Positions 37,701 through 50,120 of a stretch of DNA of 64,000 nucleotides are shown here, in pieces. The stretch's first letter is position 1; every line of letters starts with the position of its first letter. Position numbers and translations under genes: made by a program. Source of the stretch: Paulownia fortunei (lineage: Eukaryota > Streptophyta > Magnoliopsida > Lamiales > Paulowniaceae); contig CM033109.1 of assembly GCA_019321725.1 (NCBI GenBank), forward strand, positions 21,979,993 to 22,043,992, given 5' to 3'. A model generated the notes under the pieces. It was not told the origin of the DNA, searched no databases, and saw nothing but the letters and a program-made list of their open reading frames with translations.

Positions 37701-38989
37701 TGATACAAAAATATGTTAAAATATGCACTTATCAGCAAATAAAAATATATTTTTTCGAAATGTTTAATCCCAAACATGTTTTTCCATTCTAGAATAAGAA
37801 AAATATTTTCCCAAAATAACACCTAAGACCAAATTTTTTGAAGGATTAATTTCAGAAACCTTCCCCAGGCCAAAAGTATTGGTCTAATATATCCCATCAA
37901 ATTTCCAAAATTACCTCCCACCTGGGACACTAAAGGCCACTAAAATATCATAATAATTTTATGAAATAACTCTTTACAAGAGCCTCGCGTGTAGTTTTCC
38001 TAAGAAAAAATATGAAATATCCTAAATATGTGAAGACAATTTACACATACTCAAAGCTAAATGTCCAAATTCAAATTTTTTAAGTCTTGGACACTATGCT
38101 TAGATCAGGACTTAAATTTGGACCATATCTCTTCCTCCTCACTTGCCAGCATTATGCTCAAATCAAGCCTAAATTTGATAGTGGTGTTTTGGACATAGGT
38201 GGCCGATTCCTTTCCAATTTTAAAAAATCTAAGGTGATGAAAAAGAAATATAGGATATACGTTTAACAAAATCTTTTGATACTAATATTTTTAAGTTAAA
38301 ATAGTTTAGAATGTGCTTAATAATATTAAGAAATATAATTTCAAATGTTTTTAATAAATTAAAAATATTAAGAGAACATGCAATTGATTCTCCAAAGTGA
38401 TTTTCATCTTCATAATTTGATTAGAATATGAAAACAGGGTGTGGCGTTTTTACTTCTCTAAAAATCCATTTGATAATTTTACAAATACATAAAAATTTAT
38501 GACATTTTTACTTTTAAATTTTTTGTATAATCCAAAAAATACTTTTAACTTTAATCATTTTTATTTAAAAAAATCATATGAAACTATTTTTTACCAAACA
38601 CAGTAATTTAATTTTTTTTTAACTTTTCACTCCTTTCACACTTCTCAACAATTTTTAAATTTAATCACTTCTTTAAAAACAAAAACTTTTACAAACACTC
38701 CCTAAATTGCAAATAAGTTAATTTACATTGGATAAAAGACGTAAGGATTATCAATATATTAAGACAAATCCCAAGAATTTTTTTTGTAAATTTAGACAAC
38801 AATGATTTAAAACTCTACCATTTCCCAAAATAAAATTAGATTTTCATTAAAATTTTAGGTAACATCAACTTTTTCCATTAAGAATACTTTAAGGCTGGTA
38901 AGTGTAAACACGAGAGAGTCTTACATATATTTAAATCAAACCTCAAAGAAGATTTCTATAATCGTCCGTATTTTAATATCCATAACATA
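34787..38989. other. Intergenic region, no gene seen
   Basis: AT-rich. A diverged tandem duplication with a 165-bp offset lies at 36386-36673. The frame at 35681-35890 has no recognisable domain. The sequence runs up to the insertion point of the large copia element. Confidence 0.5.
36386..36673 (+). repeat. Diverged tandem duplication, 165-bp period
   Basis: Two copies begin 'aagtatttatgca' at 36386 and 36552. They share 'tcatattaatagtca'-like, 'cagtaaaa' and 'aaatgaa' blocks with substitutions and small indels. The style resembles the non-coding part of a long retrotransposon, but no family could be named. Confidence 0.65.
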
Positions 38990-38994
38990 AGAAT

Positions 38995-41105
38995 TGTTAG
39001 AGTAGTGTCCGGTGTGTCAATTATTTTGATCGTTCTTATACTCTTGCGAATCATTTTTATTTATATTAATATCATTTAAATGACAATCTTTATCTTTAAT
39101 TCATCATAAGAATTTGATAAAGTCCTTAGATCACACATAGCTATGGGGCATAATTGCGCATATGATGGTGATCGCACAATATACCTCTAAGGTTGTGATC
39201 TTAAAACGTTCCACATTAAGGATTAATGAGATGGGATATCATTGATCCCTTTGAAACTTGCGCATACGATACAGACTCGAAAAAAGGATGCCTCGTTCCA
39301 TAGGTATTGGTGTGGAGACACTAGTGTATTTATACGAGTGCTTGTTGGGAACAAGTACACTGAACAACCCCACCTAAAAATTTCCAATTGAAAATATTTT
39401 ATTGTCGAATGAGAATTTTCTCATTACGATAGTGCAAGAATTAGTCCTTGGACTTGAGACACCATGGTAATCTTGTGCATGATATGTTGTACTTTGATAT
39501 ATTTTTTGATTGCATGACAATCACAAGGGGTTTATATTGGATGTAACATTTTCATGTATGGAAATTAATGAGTGGCCAACAAAGGATCCGTCACCTATCT
39601 AGATGAATCTTCTATGTATTCCACTGTACTTGACTCTAAAATTCTTGGCCAATGTTGGATGAAAATTAGACGTGGGGTTTTCTAATTATTCATCATCGAG
39701 TCAAGCTACTAGGAATGAAAACATAGTTATTGAGGTAAAGGGGTTTCGACTTAACATCCATGCCCTAAGCTCAATCAGGAGATTAGATGACGGAAGGACC
39801 GTACTTGCATGGTATTTGTAATTGAAATAGGTTCGCACATTCACCTTAGACTAGAAGTCATGATGCATTGCTAGATGCTTCCCATGTCTTGTGGGTTTTT
39901 GGAATTAATGAATTAATTTCAAGAGAAATAATTAATTAGATTAATTAATCAGAACAATTAATTGTTCAACTAAGTCACAAGAGTTGTGAGCCCACGGTTA
40001 GTTTAAAATGAACCCAAGGGGTCACACACAAAACTTGGACAAGTCCATTTCTAGCCTATAAATTAATCCAAGTGTTGGATTAAATTAATTAATGTGATTA
40101 ATTAATGGGGTTAAATTAATTCAAATATGGAATTAATTCAATTAATTAATTAGATTGATTGATTGGACCTAATTGAATTAGGAAACTCAATTGGAATATT
40201 TAATTAATTAATTAATTAATTAATTAATTAATTAATTAATTGGATCAATTAAAGTAGAGCCTAATTGATTACTTAGGTCTAAACCCATTAGGTGTGGGCT
40301 TGTAGGAAGCCTATTAGGAAATTCGATTGGTAATCCAATTGTTAGAAGAAGTTGAATTGAAAATTCAATTTCTAAGAGATAATAAGAAAAAAGAAAAGTC
40401 CTTATGAGATAAGAAAACTTACCAAAAGAGTTGGAGATAAGAAAGGAAGAAGAGTCTTATATGGTAAGGACTTGTGGTTGCCTTTATTGATAATTTTCTT
40501 GGATATTTTTATATGAATTTTAATTGCAGATTTTTGTGAAGAAAATTGTTTTCTTTCATCCCCAAAAATTCATCCCTCCTTTCCTTTCAATCTCCAAATG
40601 TTCACCAACATTTTATCTAATTTAATTCTTGATTTAATTATTGAATTAATAATTAAATTAAACACCTAAAACACTAATTGTTAGTGTATTCTTGTTCCAA
40701 GCAAAATCGTTCTAGGATAGAATTATTGAATCGAAAACTACTAGCATAAGATTCGATTGTGAGTGGACATCCAAGGTGTGGATACCGTTAGAGAGATAAC
40801 ATTTGAGATCCTAAAAGTGAATCAAATTTCAATTAAAGGGGTTTTGAATTGAAGAATATGAAGATACTTCCATGCAGGGATACGATTTGAATCGTTTCAA
40901 TCCCTACATCAGTCGGAGTGCAAATCAAGGTAAGAATTTCTAAAACATTCTTACTTTAACTATCAGAAAACACACAACTGAATAATCGCAAAAGGATTTC
41001 AAAATTTATTTTAATTACATGTGATGTAATATATATTTATGTTTGTTTTTTTTAAATTTTAAATTTCGCTGCGTATACGTCTCCCGGAATCGCGCGAACC
41101 CAACA
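38995..41105 (+). repeat. 5' LTR of the large copia element
   Basis: 2,111 bp, from TGTTAGAGTAG to GAACCCAACA. Matches 46015-48098 along its length. It holds a (TAAT)10 microsatellite at 40201-40240 that the other LTR lacks as a long pure run; this accounts for part of the length difference. Confidence 0.96.
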
Positions 41106-41128
41106 GTAGTATCAGAGTCAAGGTTCAT
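41106..41128 (+). other. Primer binding site, initiator tRNA-Met type
   Basis: The bases right after the 5' LTR read 'gtagtatcagagtcaaggttc'; the core TAGTATCAGAGT differs at two positions from TGGTATCAGAGC, the usual plant LTR-element site complementary to the 3' end of initiator tRNA-Met. Confidence 0.85.
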
Positions 41129-41381
41129 GCGTTTCTGATACTTTTCGATTATGTTTATTTAATATATGTGATAGATTAAATATTTATATGTGTGATTGAT
41201 TTTGAATCAATTAATTTCTTTGTTTGGGATTAATATTATTAATCGTTTTAAATCTTAAAACGTTTTAAGAATTGAGACGAGTTAAAAAATTGAATTTCTT
41301 GATTTTCAAGAATTTCAAGATTTGTGAAATCTTGAATTTCTTGAAACGTGACAAAAAAAAAAAAAAAAAAATTGGTGTGCC

Positions 41382-41672
41382 GACCACCCGACATGTGACG
41401 TCAGGTAGGTTGCCGCGCGCCGGGTCGCCAGACGTGTGACGTCAGGTGGGCTGCCGGCCACCCAACATCAGGCGCCGGATCGCCCGCTCTTACCCGACGT
41501 GTGATGTCGGGTGGGTTGCAAGCCACCCGACGTACGGACGTCCAGCCACCTAACGCATGACGTCGGGTAGGCAGTCGGCACCCGACGTGCGGGCGTCGGG
41601 TGGCCAATCAGCACCCAATGTGTGGGCACCCAGCGGCCCGACGGGTGGTTTGCCCAACCACTCGACGGGCAG
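41382..41672 (+). repeat. GC-rich array of imperfect palindromic repeats in the element leader
   Basis: About six or seven degenerate copies of a roughly 24-bp unit of the form CACCCGACGTGTGACGTCGGGTGG, each nearly its own reverse complement, lie at about 41384, 41427, 41490, 41523, 41547, 41579 and 41611. Two perfect TGACGTCA (CRE/bZIP-type) octamers are at 41396-41403 and 41437-41444. The surrounding DNA is strongly AT-rich, so the block stands out. The minus-strand frame 41401-41607 is a by-product of this repeat. Confidence 0.85.
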
Positions 41673-43499
41673 CAGCCTTGTTGAACTGTTGTCCATCATG
41701 CCTCGTTACGTAATTGTTACGTGATGTTTATGGTTTTTCATTTTAAAATTAAATGTTAATTTTAATTTTTGCATAATTATTTTTTATAAAAATCCCAAAT
41801 TTGAAAGAAATTGCACATAACATAATCGGTAAATTTATATATTTTCATTATCATGTGATGATTTATGTTAAGCATGCTAGTTGGATGATCATGGAGCCTG
41901 GGCCAATGTGATTGGTTTAATTTTATGCATAATTGATTATTTTTGGATTTTAATTAAAATGAGACCTGCGAGTTTCACCTTTCTTTGTTTTATTTTTGAT
42001 GTACTTCTATCTCCCTCTTATGTATCTCCCCTTGGAATTGTTCTGAGGTTTCTTGTAATTTTAGCAAATGTATTGAGAGTAAAATTAGGCGGTGAGGTTA
42101 ATCTTTTTGTAATTTGACGGACATTACAAGAACATTGAATGAAGACGGAGGAAAAATGAGAAAACAAGGCCTATGAATGTATAGGATATATTTATATAAT
42201 AGATAGGTCTATTTGCATTTTAATTATCACCCTTAGATTGACCTAAATCCAATTTGGCTCAAGTGGATCGCATAGGATTAAAGGCTCATGATCATCTATT
42301 TATTTTAGTGTGTATGTGATACATGTGTTTATTTAATGTTTTCTTATGATGTATGCTTGTTATCGTTACGATAGTGAACATTAAATAAACAACAAAAGAA
42401 AACGATGAGACCTTGTATGAAAAATCTAGTATGACCCTCATTTGAAAATATTTCAAGTTGAGAACCTTTATTAGTTCAATATCAAGCGTAAATGGGCAAT
42501 ATTGGGTAGGACCCAATCATCCATGCCTTTCATCAAAAGTAGTGGAATGTCGATACGCTACACACATTTAGTTCGTTGGCTATGAGTCATGGGATGTGCT
42601 AAGTGTAAGCAAGTTGTGACCACTACTAAGCATTGAGATGCCCATGGGATAGACTTGTCTTTATTGTTGGCCATGAGTCGTGGGACGTTTAGATGCTCCA
42701 TCTACATGGATGTTTGATGGGTAATGTTTGACACTTAATACTATATGAGCTCATAAAATTGGGGTGTATAGGAAGAGGTGAGGCAAAATAGCTTAAGGGT
42801 TGCATGAGGATGCAATTGCTAATGTTGTTAGCTACCTTTTAGTTTTGTTGTATGGGCTCATAAAATTGAGATGTATGGCAAGGTTAGTTGGACTTCAAGC
42901 CCATTAAGAAATTAAATTTCTCGAATTTCCATCTAGAGGGTGATGGGATTTGAATAAAACAGTGGGAGATATTTATGATTAAAGACCATATCATAAATGG
43001 ATATTAATTGAATGAATGCTTAAATTTCTGCCTCGCATAGGATAATGGTTATCGCTAGTAATTCCATATAGGATAATCTAGACAAACAGACAAACTTACT
43101 AGTTCAATATAGATGTTTGTCACCATTGTGGATATTTAGGGCATAGAAAGAGGAAACACAAGTATTGACTTGATTAGTTGAATTGGAAGGAGTTCTAATT
43201 CAAGTTTATATATTGTTGATATCAACCATTAAGGTTGATAATTTTTTCCTTGGATATTGGATATCGGATATGATCCCATCTTTGTAATAGGTTGCAGTGA
43301 ATGACAAGAAAAATGGAGACTAAGATAAAGGACGATCCTTAAACTTGAGAATAAAGTAAGTGTTGCTTTATTGGCTATAGAAATGATCCACTTAACTCTG
43401 GATGGAATTAAGATAGTATTAGTTAATTGTCTTTGATACATTGACAAATGAACTATACAATCCCAACATTCCATGCTACATAATCAATAAAGTAATCTA
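41673..43499 (+). pseudogene. Leader and expected gag region of the large copia element, no intact ORF
   Basis: Between the GC-rich array and the first recognisable pol motif there is no intact gag frame. The open frame 41881-42117 is probably untranslated leader. A gag region would be expected at about 42100-43300, but no zinc knuckle or other diagnostic motif could be read. Confidence 0.5.
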
Positions 43500-45990
43500 A
43501 GAATTAAATAATCAAACAGTGCAGACTTGTGGTTAGCTAGATTAGGTCATATCTCTAAAGAAAGAGTTTAAAAGATGGTACATTTGCTTGACCTTTTGGA
43601 CTTGCATAAGGTGCTAACTTGTAAATCTTATCTTTAGGAAAACATGACCAAATCACCATTTGTGGGACAAATGGAGCAAACCACGTCTTTAGATGTGATC
43701 CAAAGGGACGTAAGTAGTCCACTAAGTGTTAGTGTACAAGCGAACTATTCTTACTTCATTATTTTAAAATCCTGTGAAGGGTTCAAAGAATTTAGACATG
43801 AAGGAGAGAATTAAATCGGCCAAAGTATTAAATCAATCGATATGATCGATGAAGAGAATACTAAGGTGGTAAGTTCTTGATTATCAAATGGAGAATTAGA
43901 TTTTCACTTTAAGTGAATCCAAGTTGAGTTTCACTTATTTCCTCATTTATTCTAGGAATTTACTCTAGAATCGATAATATTCTTATCAAGTAAGGATATC
44001 ATCTAAATCAGTGCTCAAAAACATCATATAAGATATGATGTGGTAAAAGACCCCAAGCATATATACCTAAAGGTATAAGAGGCCTGCTTCTTTAAAGCAG
44101 TTAGTGGGAGATATGATGAATGTGAATCCAACTTATGCAAATATGTGGGGTATTTAAATGAATCTAAAGAATACTATTTCTATGATTCCTAAGAACAAAA
44201 GGGTTTGTTTTCTAGGGACACCACCTTCTTGAGAAGAAGAAATTTCTATTAGATAGAAATTGCTAGACCATAGAATTTGAAACAGTTTAAGAATCACAGT
44301 TTGTCTCACAAGTGGCAATGGTGTATGAACAAATTACTAAAAATTCTAGTACACAACCTCCGAAAAGACTAAAAGGATTTCGGGACTACTTATACAATAA
44401 GAGTCTCTTGCTAGAGAGCAGCAAGGAGGATCTCCTTTTTAAATATTAATTTGCATAAGGAGTAAAGATGTATGACATCAATTCGAAAATTGAGAAAATA
44501 CCATGCAATCCAAAATGAACTCTATGTACTCCAACAAGGTTTGACCTTAGTGGGCCTATTAGTGGGAATGGTTCCCATTAGCTGCAAACGGGTCTACAAA
44601 TATAAATTGAAGAACATGGAGAGGTGGTGACCTATAAAGGCAGGACTGGTAGTAAAGTGTTATGCTTAGAGTCAAGATGTTGACTATTGAGTATACTTTT
44701 TACCAGACGTGATGCTAAAGTCCATTTAGAGTATGCTAGTTATATCTACGTATTACGACTACTAGATATGGCAAAGGAATATGAAGACCATCTTTCTCAA
44801 TAGGGGTATTGAGAAAGGGATATAAGTTAAGTGGTTTGAGGTCTTCATATAAAACAAACGCAAGCAAAAAGTTTGCGAACTTTAGAGATCTGTTAAGAAC
44901 CCAAAATAAATTTCCGAATGTGGAACATTCGATTCTCTAAAGCAATCAAATGGTTTGATTTCCTTAGGAATGCGAATGAGCCATGTGTGTACAAGAGGGT
45001 TAGTGGGAATATGGTGATGATTGTTGTGTTTTACGTTGACAACATTTTACTCATAGAGATGATGTAGAAATATTGCAGTCAACTGAAACTTGTCATCTAC
45101 AAAGTTCTCCAATAGAGATTTGGGATAAGCATCATAGGGATTGGGGATTGATATTTATGGAAATAGATCTAAAATGATGCTTGAACTATCATAAATCCAA
45201 GTACATAGATTAGATGCTAAAAGAGTTTAGCATTGAAAAATCCTAGAAGAGATTCTAGTTTATGAGTCATGGGATTTTTCTTTCAAAATCCTAGTCCCCA
45301 AAGACTTTTGAATGAAAGAGAAATAATGACTCACATGTTTTATGCATCCTTGAAAGAAAGCATAAAATATGCAAATCTATGTACATGATTTGATATTAGA
45401 AATGCTCTGAGTATTACAAGCAAAATATCAATCAATTTAATGCGAAAAGCATTAGAAGCCGTAAAGACGGTCTTTAGTACTTATGAAGCACTAAGAATTT
45501 CTTTTTGGAGTTCAGTTATGGAGAACTGAAACTTAGATGCTTCATCTAGTTTTTAGTCTAAAGTAGATGACTTGAAGTCTATATCTAAATTTATGTTTAT
45601 CCTAAATGGTGGGATGGTTAGTTGGAAAAGTTCCAAACTAATAACAACCATGAATTCCACCACCATGGTTGAATACATCTGGGCATACAATGCTGGAAAA
45701 ATGGATTGTTTGGATAAGGAACTTAATCTAAATGTTAGATGTAGTTCCAACCATTGTTAATTGAGTACTAGAGTACTGCGATAACAATGGGGGCTATTGC
45801 ACAAGCAAAGAAGCCAATGTCTCATCACAGAAATAGATTAGCGATACTCTAGTTATGAAAATCATTGATAGAGGCAACATCACTGTGGAAAGATTTGCCT
45901 CGACAGAAAATATAGCAGACCCACTGTTTTAATCCTTTAGATAAATATTTGAAGGACATTTTCAGAAAATGGGCTTTAATACGAGGGCAA
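43500..45990 (+). pseudogene. Decayed copia pol region of the large element
   Basis: Copia domains appear in order, broken by stops and frameshifts. Pre-integrase is near 43520-43690 (DLWLARLGHISKERV, then a MTKSPF-like piece). Integrase remnants lie from about 43690; a VGYLNESKEYYFYD piece near 44140-44190 belongs to the integrase C-terminal side. Reverse transcriptase is near 44930-45060, with the catalytic box reading YVDN (45032-45043) where active copia enzymes have YVDD. RNase H is at about 45572-45900 (LNGGMVSWKSSK; STTMVEYIWA; NNGGYCTSK-like remnant after a frameshift near 45785). No functional polyprotein is encoded. Confidence 0.9.
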
Positions 45991-46000
45991 TTGTCTCTAG

Positions 46001-46014
46001 GGCAAGTGGGAGAT
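46001..46014 (+). other. Polypurine tract of the large copia element
   Basis: 'ggcaagtgggagat' directly before the 3' LTR is the usual copia plus-strand priming tract (AAGTGGGAGA). Confidence 0.85.
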
Positions 46015-48098
46015 TGTTAGAGTAGTGTCCGGCGTGTCAATTGTTCTGGTCGTTCTTATACTCTTGCGAATCATTCTTATTTATATTAATATCATTTAAA
46101 TGGCAATCTTTATCTTAAATTCATCATAAGAATTAGATAAAGTCCTTAAATCACACATAGCTATGGGGCATGATTGCGCATATGATGGTGATCGTGGAAT
46201 ATACCTCTAAGGCTATGATCTTAAAACGTTCCAAGTTAAGGATCAATGAGATGGGACATCATTGATCCCGTTGAAACTTGCGCATATGATGCGGGTTCGA
46301 AAGGAGAATGTCTCGTTCCATAGGTATTGGTGTGGAGACACTAGTGCATGTATGCGGGTGCTTGTTGGGAATAAGTACACTGAACAACCCCACCTGAAAA
46401 TTACCAATTGAAAATATTCTATTGTCGAATGAGAATTTTCTCGTTACAATAGTGCAAGAATTAGTCATTAAACTTGAGGTACCATAGTAATCTTGTGCAT
46501 GACATGTTGTACTTTGATATATTTTTCGATTACATGACAATCACAAGGAGTTTATATTGGGTGTAACATCTTCATGTATGGAGATTAATGAGTGGCCAAC
46601 AAAGGATCCGTCACCTATCTAGATGAATAGATGAATCTCCTATGTGTTCCACTGTACTTAACTCTAAAATCCTTGGCCAAAGTTGGATGAAAATTAGACG
46701 TGGGTTTTCTAATTATTCATCATCGAGTCAAAATATTAGGAATGAAAACATAATTATTGAGCTAATGGGGTTTCAACTTAACATCCATGCCCTAGGCTCG
46801 ATCAGGAGATTAGATGACAGAAGGACCATACTTGCATGATATTCGTAATTGAAATAGATTCGCACATTCACCTTAGACTAGAAGTCATGATGCATTGCTA
46901 GATGTTTTTCATGTCTTGTGGGTTTTTGGAATTAATGAGTTAATTTCAAGAGAATTAATTAATTGGATTAATTAATCAGAACAATTAATTGTTCAACTAA
47001 GTCACAAGAGTTGTGAGCCCACGGCTAGTTTAAAGTGAACCTAAGGGGTCACACACAAAACTTGGACAAATCCATTTCTAGCCTATAAATTAATCCAAAT
47101 GTTGGATTAAATTAATTAATGTGATTAATTAATGGGGTTAAATTAATTCAAATGTAGAATTAATTCAATTAATTAATTAGATTAATTGATTGGACTTAAT
47201 TGGATTAAGAAGGCTAATTGAAAATTTTAATTAATTGATTGAATCAATTAAATAAGATGGGTCTAATTAATTAAATGAATTAATTTAATTAATTGGATCA
47301 ATTAAAGTAGAACCTAATTGATTAATTAAGCCTAAACCCATTAGGTATGGGCTTGTAGGAAGCCCATTAGAAAATTGGATTGAGAATTCAATTTCTAAGA
47401 GGTAATAAGAAAAAAAAAATCCTTATGGGATAAGAAAACTTACCAAAAGAGTTGGAGATAAGAACGGAAGAAGAGTCCTATATAGAAAGGACTTATGGTT
47501 GCCTTTATTGACAATTTTCTTGGATATTTTTATGTGGATTTTAATTACAGATTCATCCCAAAAAATTCGTCCCTCATTTCCTTTTAATCTCCAAATATTC
47601 ACTAACCTTTTATCTAGTTTAATTCTTGATTTAATTATTGAATTAAGAATTAAATTAAACACCTAAAACACTAATTGTTAGTGTGTTCTTGTTCCAAACA
47701 AAATCGTTTTAGAATAGAATTATTGAATCGAAAACTACTAGCATAGAATTCGATTACGAGTGGACATCCAAGGTGTGGATACCGTTAGAGGATAACATTT
47801 GAGATTCTAGAAGTAAATCAGATTTCAATCAAAGGAGTTTTGAATTAAAGAATATGGAGATACTTTAAGGATAACGATTTAAATCATTTCAATCCCTACA
47901 TCAGCCGGAGTGCAAATCAAGGTAAGAGTTTCTGAAACATTCTTACTTTAACTATCAGAAAACACACAACTGAATAATCGCAAAAGGGTTGCGGAATTCA
48001 TTTTAATTACATGTGACGTAATACATATTTATGTTTTTTTTTTTTAAATTTTTAAATTTCGCTGCGTATACGTCTCCTTGGATCGCACGAACCCAACA
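46015..48098 (+). repeat. 3' LTR of the large copia element
   Basis: 2,084 bp from TGTTAGAGTAG to GAACCCAACA, directly followed by the AGAAT target copy. The open frames inside it are not genes. Confidence 0.96.
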
Positions 48099-48106
48099 AG
48101 AATTTC

Positions 48107-48544
48107 ATGAAGAAACCATGTATAAAACTTTTAGCCAAAACAAATTGCGGAACTATTATTAGCATGGAGGCGTTTCCTCCCAAACAAAAGAATGTCGACA
48201 GGATATTATCAGATGCCACCGTAACTAAAAATGGGTCCTGGAAGACCCCCCAAAAAATATATAAGCACTTGATGAAAAGGCACAATGTGAAGCATAAACC
48301 TGTAAAATAGATGAACATCCAAGGGACTGCAGGCATAACTGATCATCACTGGGGACACACATCATCGGTGCCACTACATGCACAAGCACAGAGGACACAG
48401 GAAAACAGTATAGAGACTGAATCATATGAACCTGTCAAAAGACGAAATTTACAATACAAAAATATTCAGCAAATTAAAGATATATCTCCTCCTGGTAGCA
48501 CCAATTCTGGTGATACAGATCACCAATTCAAATCCAAGGACTAG
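48107..48544 (+). pseudogene. Coding-like stretch with one in-frame TAG, beside the 3' LTR
   Basis: A single frame runs 146 codons with only one stop, TAG at 48308-48310, immediately followed by ATG. Base composition is less AT-rich than the flanks, and the translation is hydrophilic (for example NGSWKTPQKIYKHLMKRHN, then SPPGSTNSGDTDHQFKSKD). The frame begins four bases after the target duplication, so the retrotransposon may have landed at the edge of an older gene or exon. I recognise no family. It could also be chance or a fragment of another transposable element. Confidence 0.35.
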
Positions 48545-49606
48545 GAGGGTGGTTGTTACAAAGGAACAGATACATGAGACACCATATTTCATGTGAGGCA
48601 ATATAGCACATGCCCAAATGAACCATTTAAATTGGTATAAAATGTGAACCTCTTAAAAAGAAAACTTCACTTTCACGCATCTTTTATTATTCGCATCTTT
48701 TATTATTCAAAGATGACGGAAGGGAACAAATCACCAAGCATATGCATCACTTCCCCATATACTTACTTGAAGTCATCTATTACAAAGCATCTCAACAGAG
48801 AAAACTGGGTATAAAACCCAAGTTTCACCAAAACAAGATGTCCCTAAACTTATATCCCTATCGGGATGGTCAAAAGAAAGCTGTGTAGTATAAGCACTTC
48901 AGGCTTATTGGGGTTCCTAAGATTTAACAGTTAGTTTGACAAATTGTCCACATACCTCAAAAGAGCCTGATTTATTCTTCAAGTGTTATAAGCATTAAGC
49001 ACCTATGGTGCTTGATTTGTATTAGTATAGTTATACCAACTGCCACCTTTTTAACATGCTTTTGAATTCCAAGCATATGATATGCAAACCCAAACTTACT
49101 GTTTAAGAGATGACAATATGACTCTTAGAGCAACAGAGCGCCACCACCAAGAATTCTCTTGTACACAAAAGAGAAGGGCTATGGACAAAACAGTATAACC
49201 CCACTTCAGTTAATAATTGTAATTGTTGCATTTGGGAAGCATGATCCTCTCATGGTATAAGTTCAGGAAGAACTGTCACAAAAAGGAGAAACGTTTCTAA
49301 CTAGAATTCCCACCACTCTTCACTAATCTCAATGGTGAAGGAGTTAAATCCTAAACTGATAATTCACACTAAGCACAGATTGTCAAATTAGAAGCCACAT
49401 CCACAAACAACCATACCACATGAGACAAAAACTACATTATACTAACATAGCAGTACTAATGCCATTAACAGCATATTTGGTCCTAATGTTCCCATGTCGC
49501 ATCAAAAAATCCTCAGAAAAGTTTCCTCCTCAAAACCATTCGTAATTAAAACACAAAACAAAAATTATATGAAATTGGAAATTAAGTTCCAAACTTAACC
49601 TCCAGC
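48545..49606. other. 3' flank of RPL12, no gene seen
   Basis: About 1 kb without a convincing frame. The rightmost part, from about 49450, should be the RPL12 3' UTR. Confidence 0.5.
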
Positions 49607-50107
49607 TCAATCTTGTGGAATTTCCACATCTCCATCGCTGATCTCCTGCTGCAAATCCTTAGGATCCTTGCCATCCACGGTGCACCCAACAGAAACACAC
49701 GTGCCGAGAATCTCCTTGACGGTGCCAGACAAATCCTTAGCCATAGAGCGAGGCTTCATCACCTTGGCGATCTCGATAACGTCGTCAAGGGAGATATTTC
49801 CATTATGCTTGATGTTCTTCGTCTTCTTACGGTCACGCTCTGGCTCCTTGAGTGCCTTGATGACTAAAGCGGCGGCGGAGGGGACGACCGTGACCTTCGC
49901 TTGACGGTTTTGGACAGTAAGCTTGACAGTGACACGGAGACCCTTCCAATCCTTGGCTGTTTCCTTGGCGATGTCTTCACCGATCTTTTTTGGGGAAAGA
50001 CCGAGGGGACCGATCTTAGGGGCCAGGGAACTGGCGGCGCCGACTTCTCCGCCGGTGACGCGGACGTACACGTCGACGACCTGGGAAGGATCGAACTTCG
50101 GCGGCAT
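49607..50107 (-). CDS. RPL12: Cytosolic 60S ribosomal protein L12 (uL11), 166 aa
   Basis: A protein of the large-subunit stalk base, binding 28S rRNA and helping recruit elongation factors. Intronless, 166 codons plus TGA, the usual length in plants. The start at 50107 ([20 protein letters not shown]) is the canonical one. The N-terminal domain has [20 protein letters not shown] (30-49), with S38 in the SP context known to be phosphorylated in plant RPL12. The C-terminal rRNA-binding domain has [19 protein letters not shown] (97-115) and ends [21 protein letters not shown]. Three intronless RPL12 genes exist in Arabidopsis, each next to a PIP2 gene, which supports a matching position here. 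Confidence 0.98.
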   Translation of the reverse strand: MPPKFDPSQVVDVYVRVTGGEVGAASSLAPKIGPLGLSPKKIGEDIAKETAKDWKGLRVTVKLTVQNRQAKVTVVPSAAALVIKALKEPERDRKKTKNIKHNGNISLDDVIEIAKVMKPRSMAKDLSGTVKEILGTCVSVGCTVDGKDPKDLQQEISDGDVEIPQD

Positions 50108-50120
50108 TGTTGGATGTGTG

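Larger units (their letters stand above)
38990..48103 (+). mobile_element. Complete but non-functional Ty1/copia retrotransposon with target duplication
   Basis: The element spans 38995-48098 (9,104 bp). It is bordered by an exact 5-bp target duplication, AGAAT, at 38990-38994 and 48099-48103. It has a 5' LTR, a primer binding site, a GC-rich leader, a ruined pol region, a polypurine tract and a 3' LTR, all reading on the plus strand. My hand comparison of 39241-39420 with 46261-46440 gave 18 mismatches in 180 positions, mostly transitions; the first 60 bp of each LTR differ at 4 positions. Those differences accumulated after insertion, so it is not recent. LTRs of about 2.1 kb are long for copia elements. 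The exact lineage is not assigned. Confidence 0.97.

Noticed and set aside
41401..41607. 68-codon Arg/Pro-rich minus-strand frame
   Set aside because: It is a by-product of the GC-rich palindromic repeat array in the retrotransposon leader.
41881..42117. 78-codon frame in the large copia element
   Set aside because: Its position between PBS and pol and its hydrophobic, motif-free translation fit untranslated leader rather than gag.
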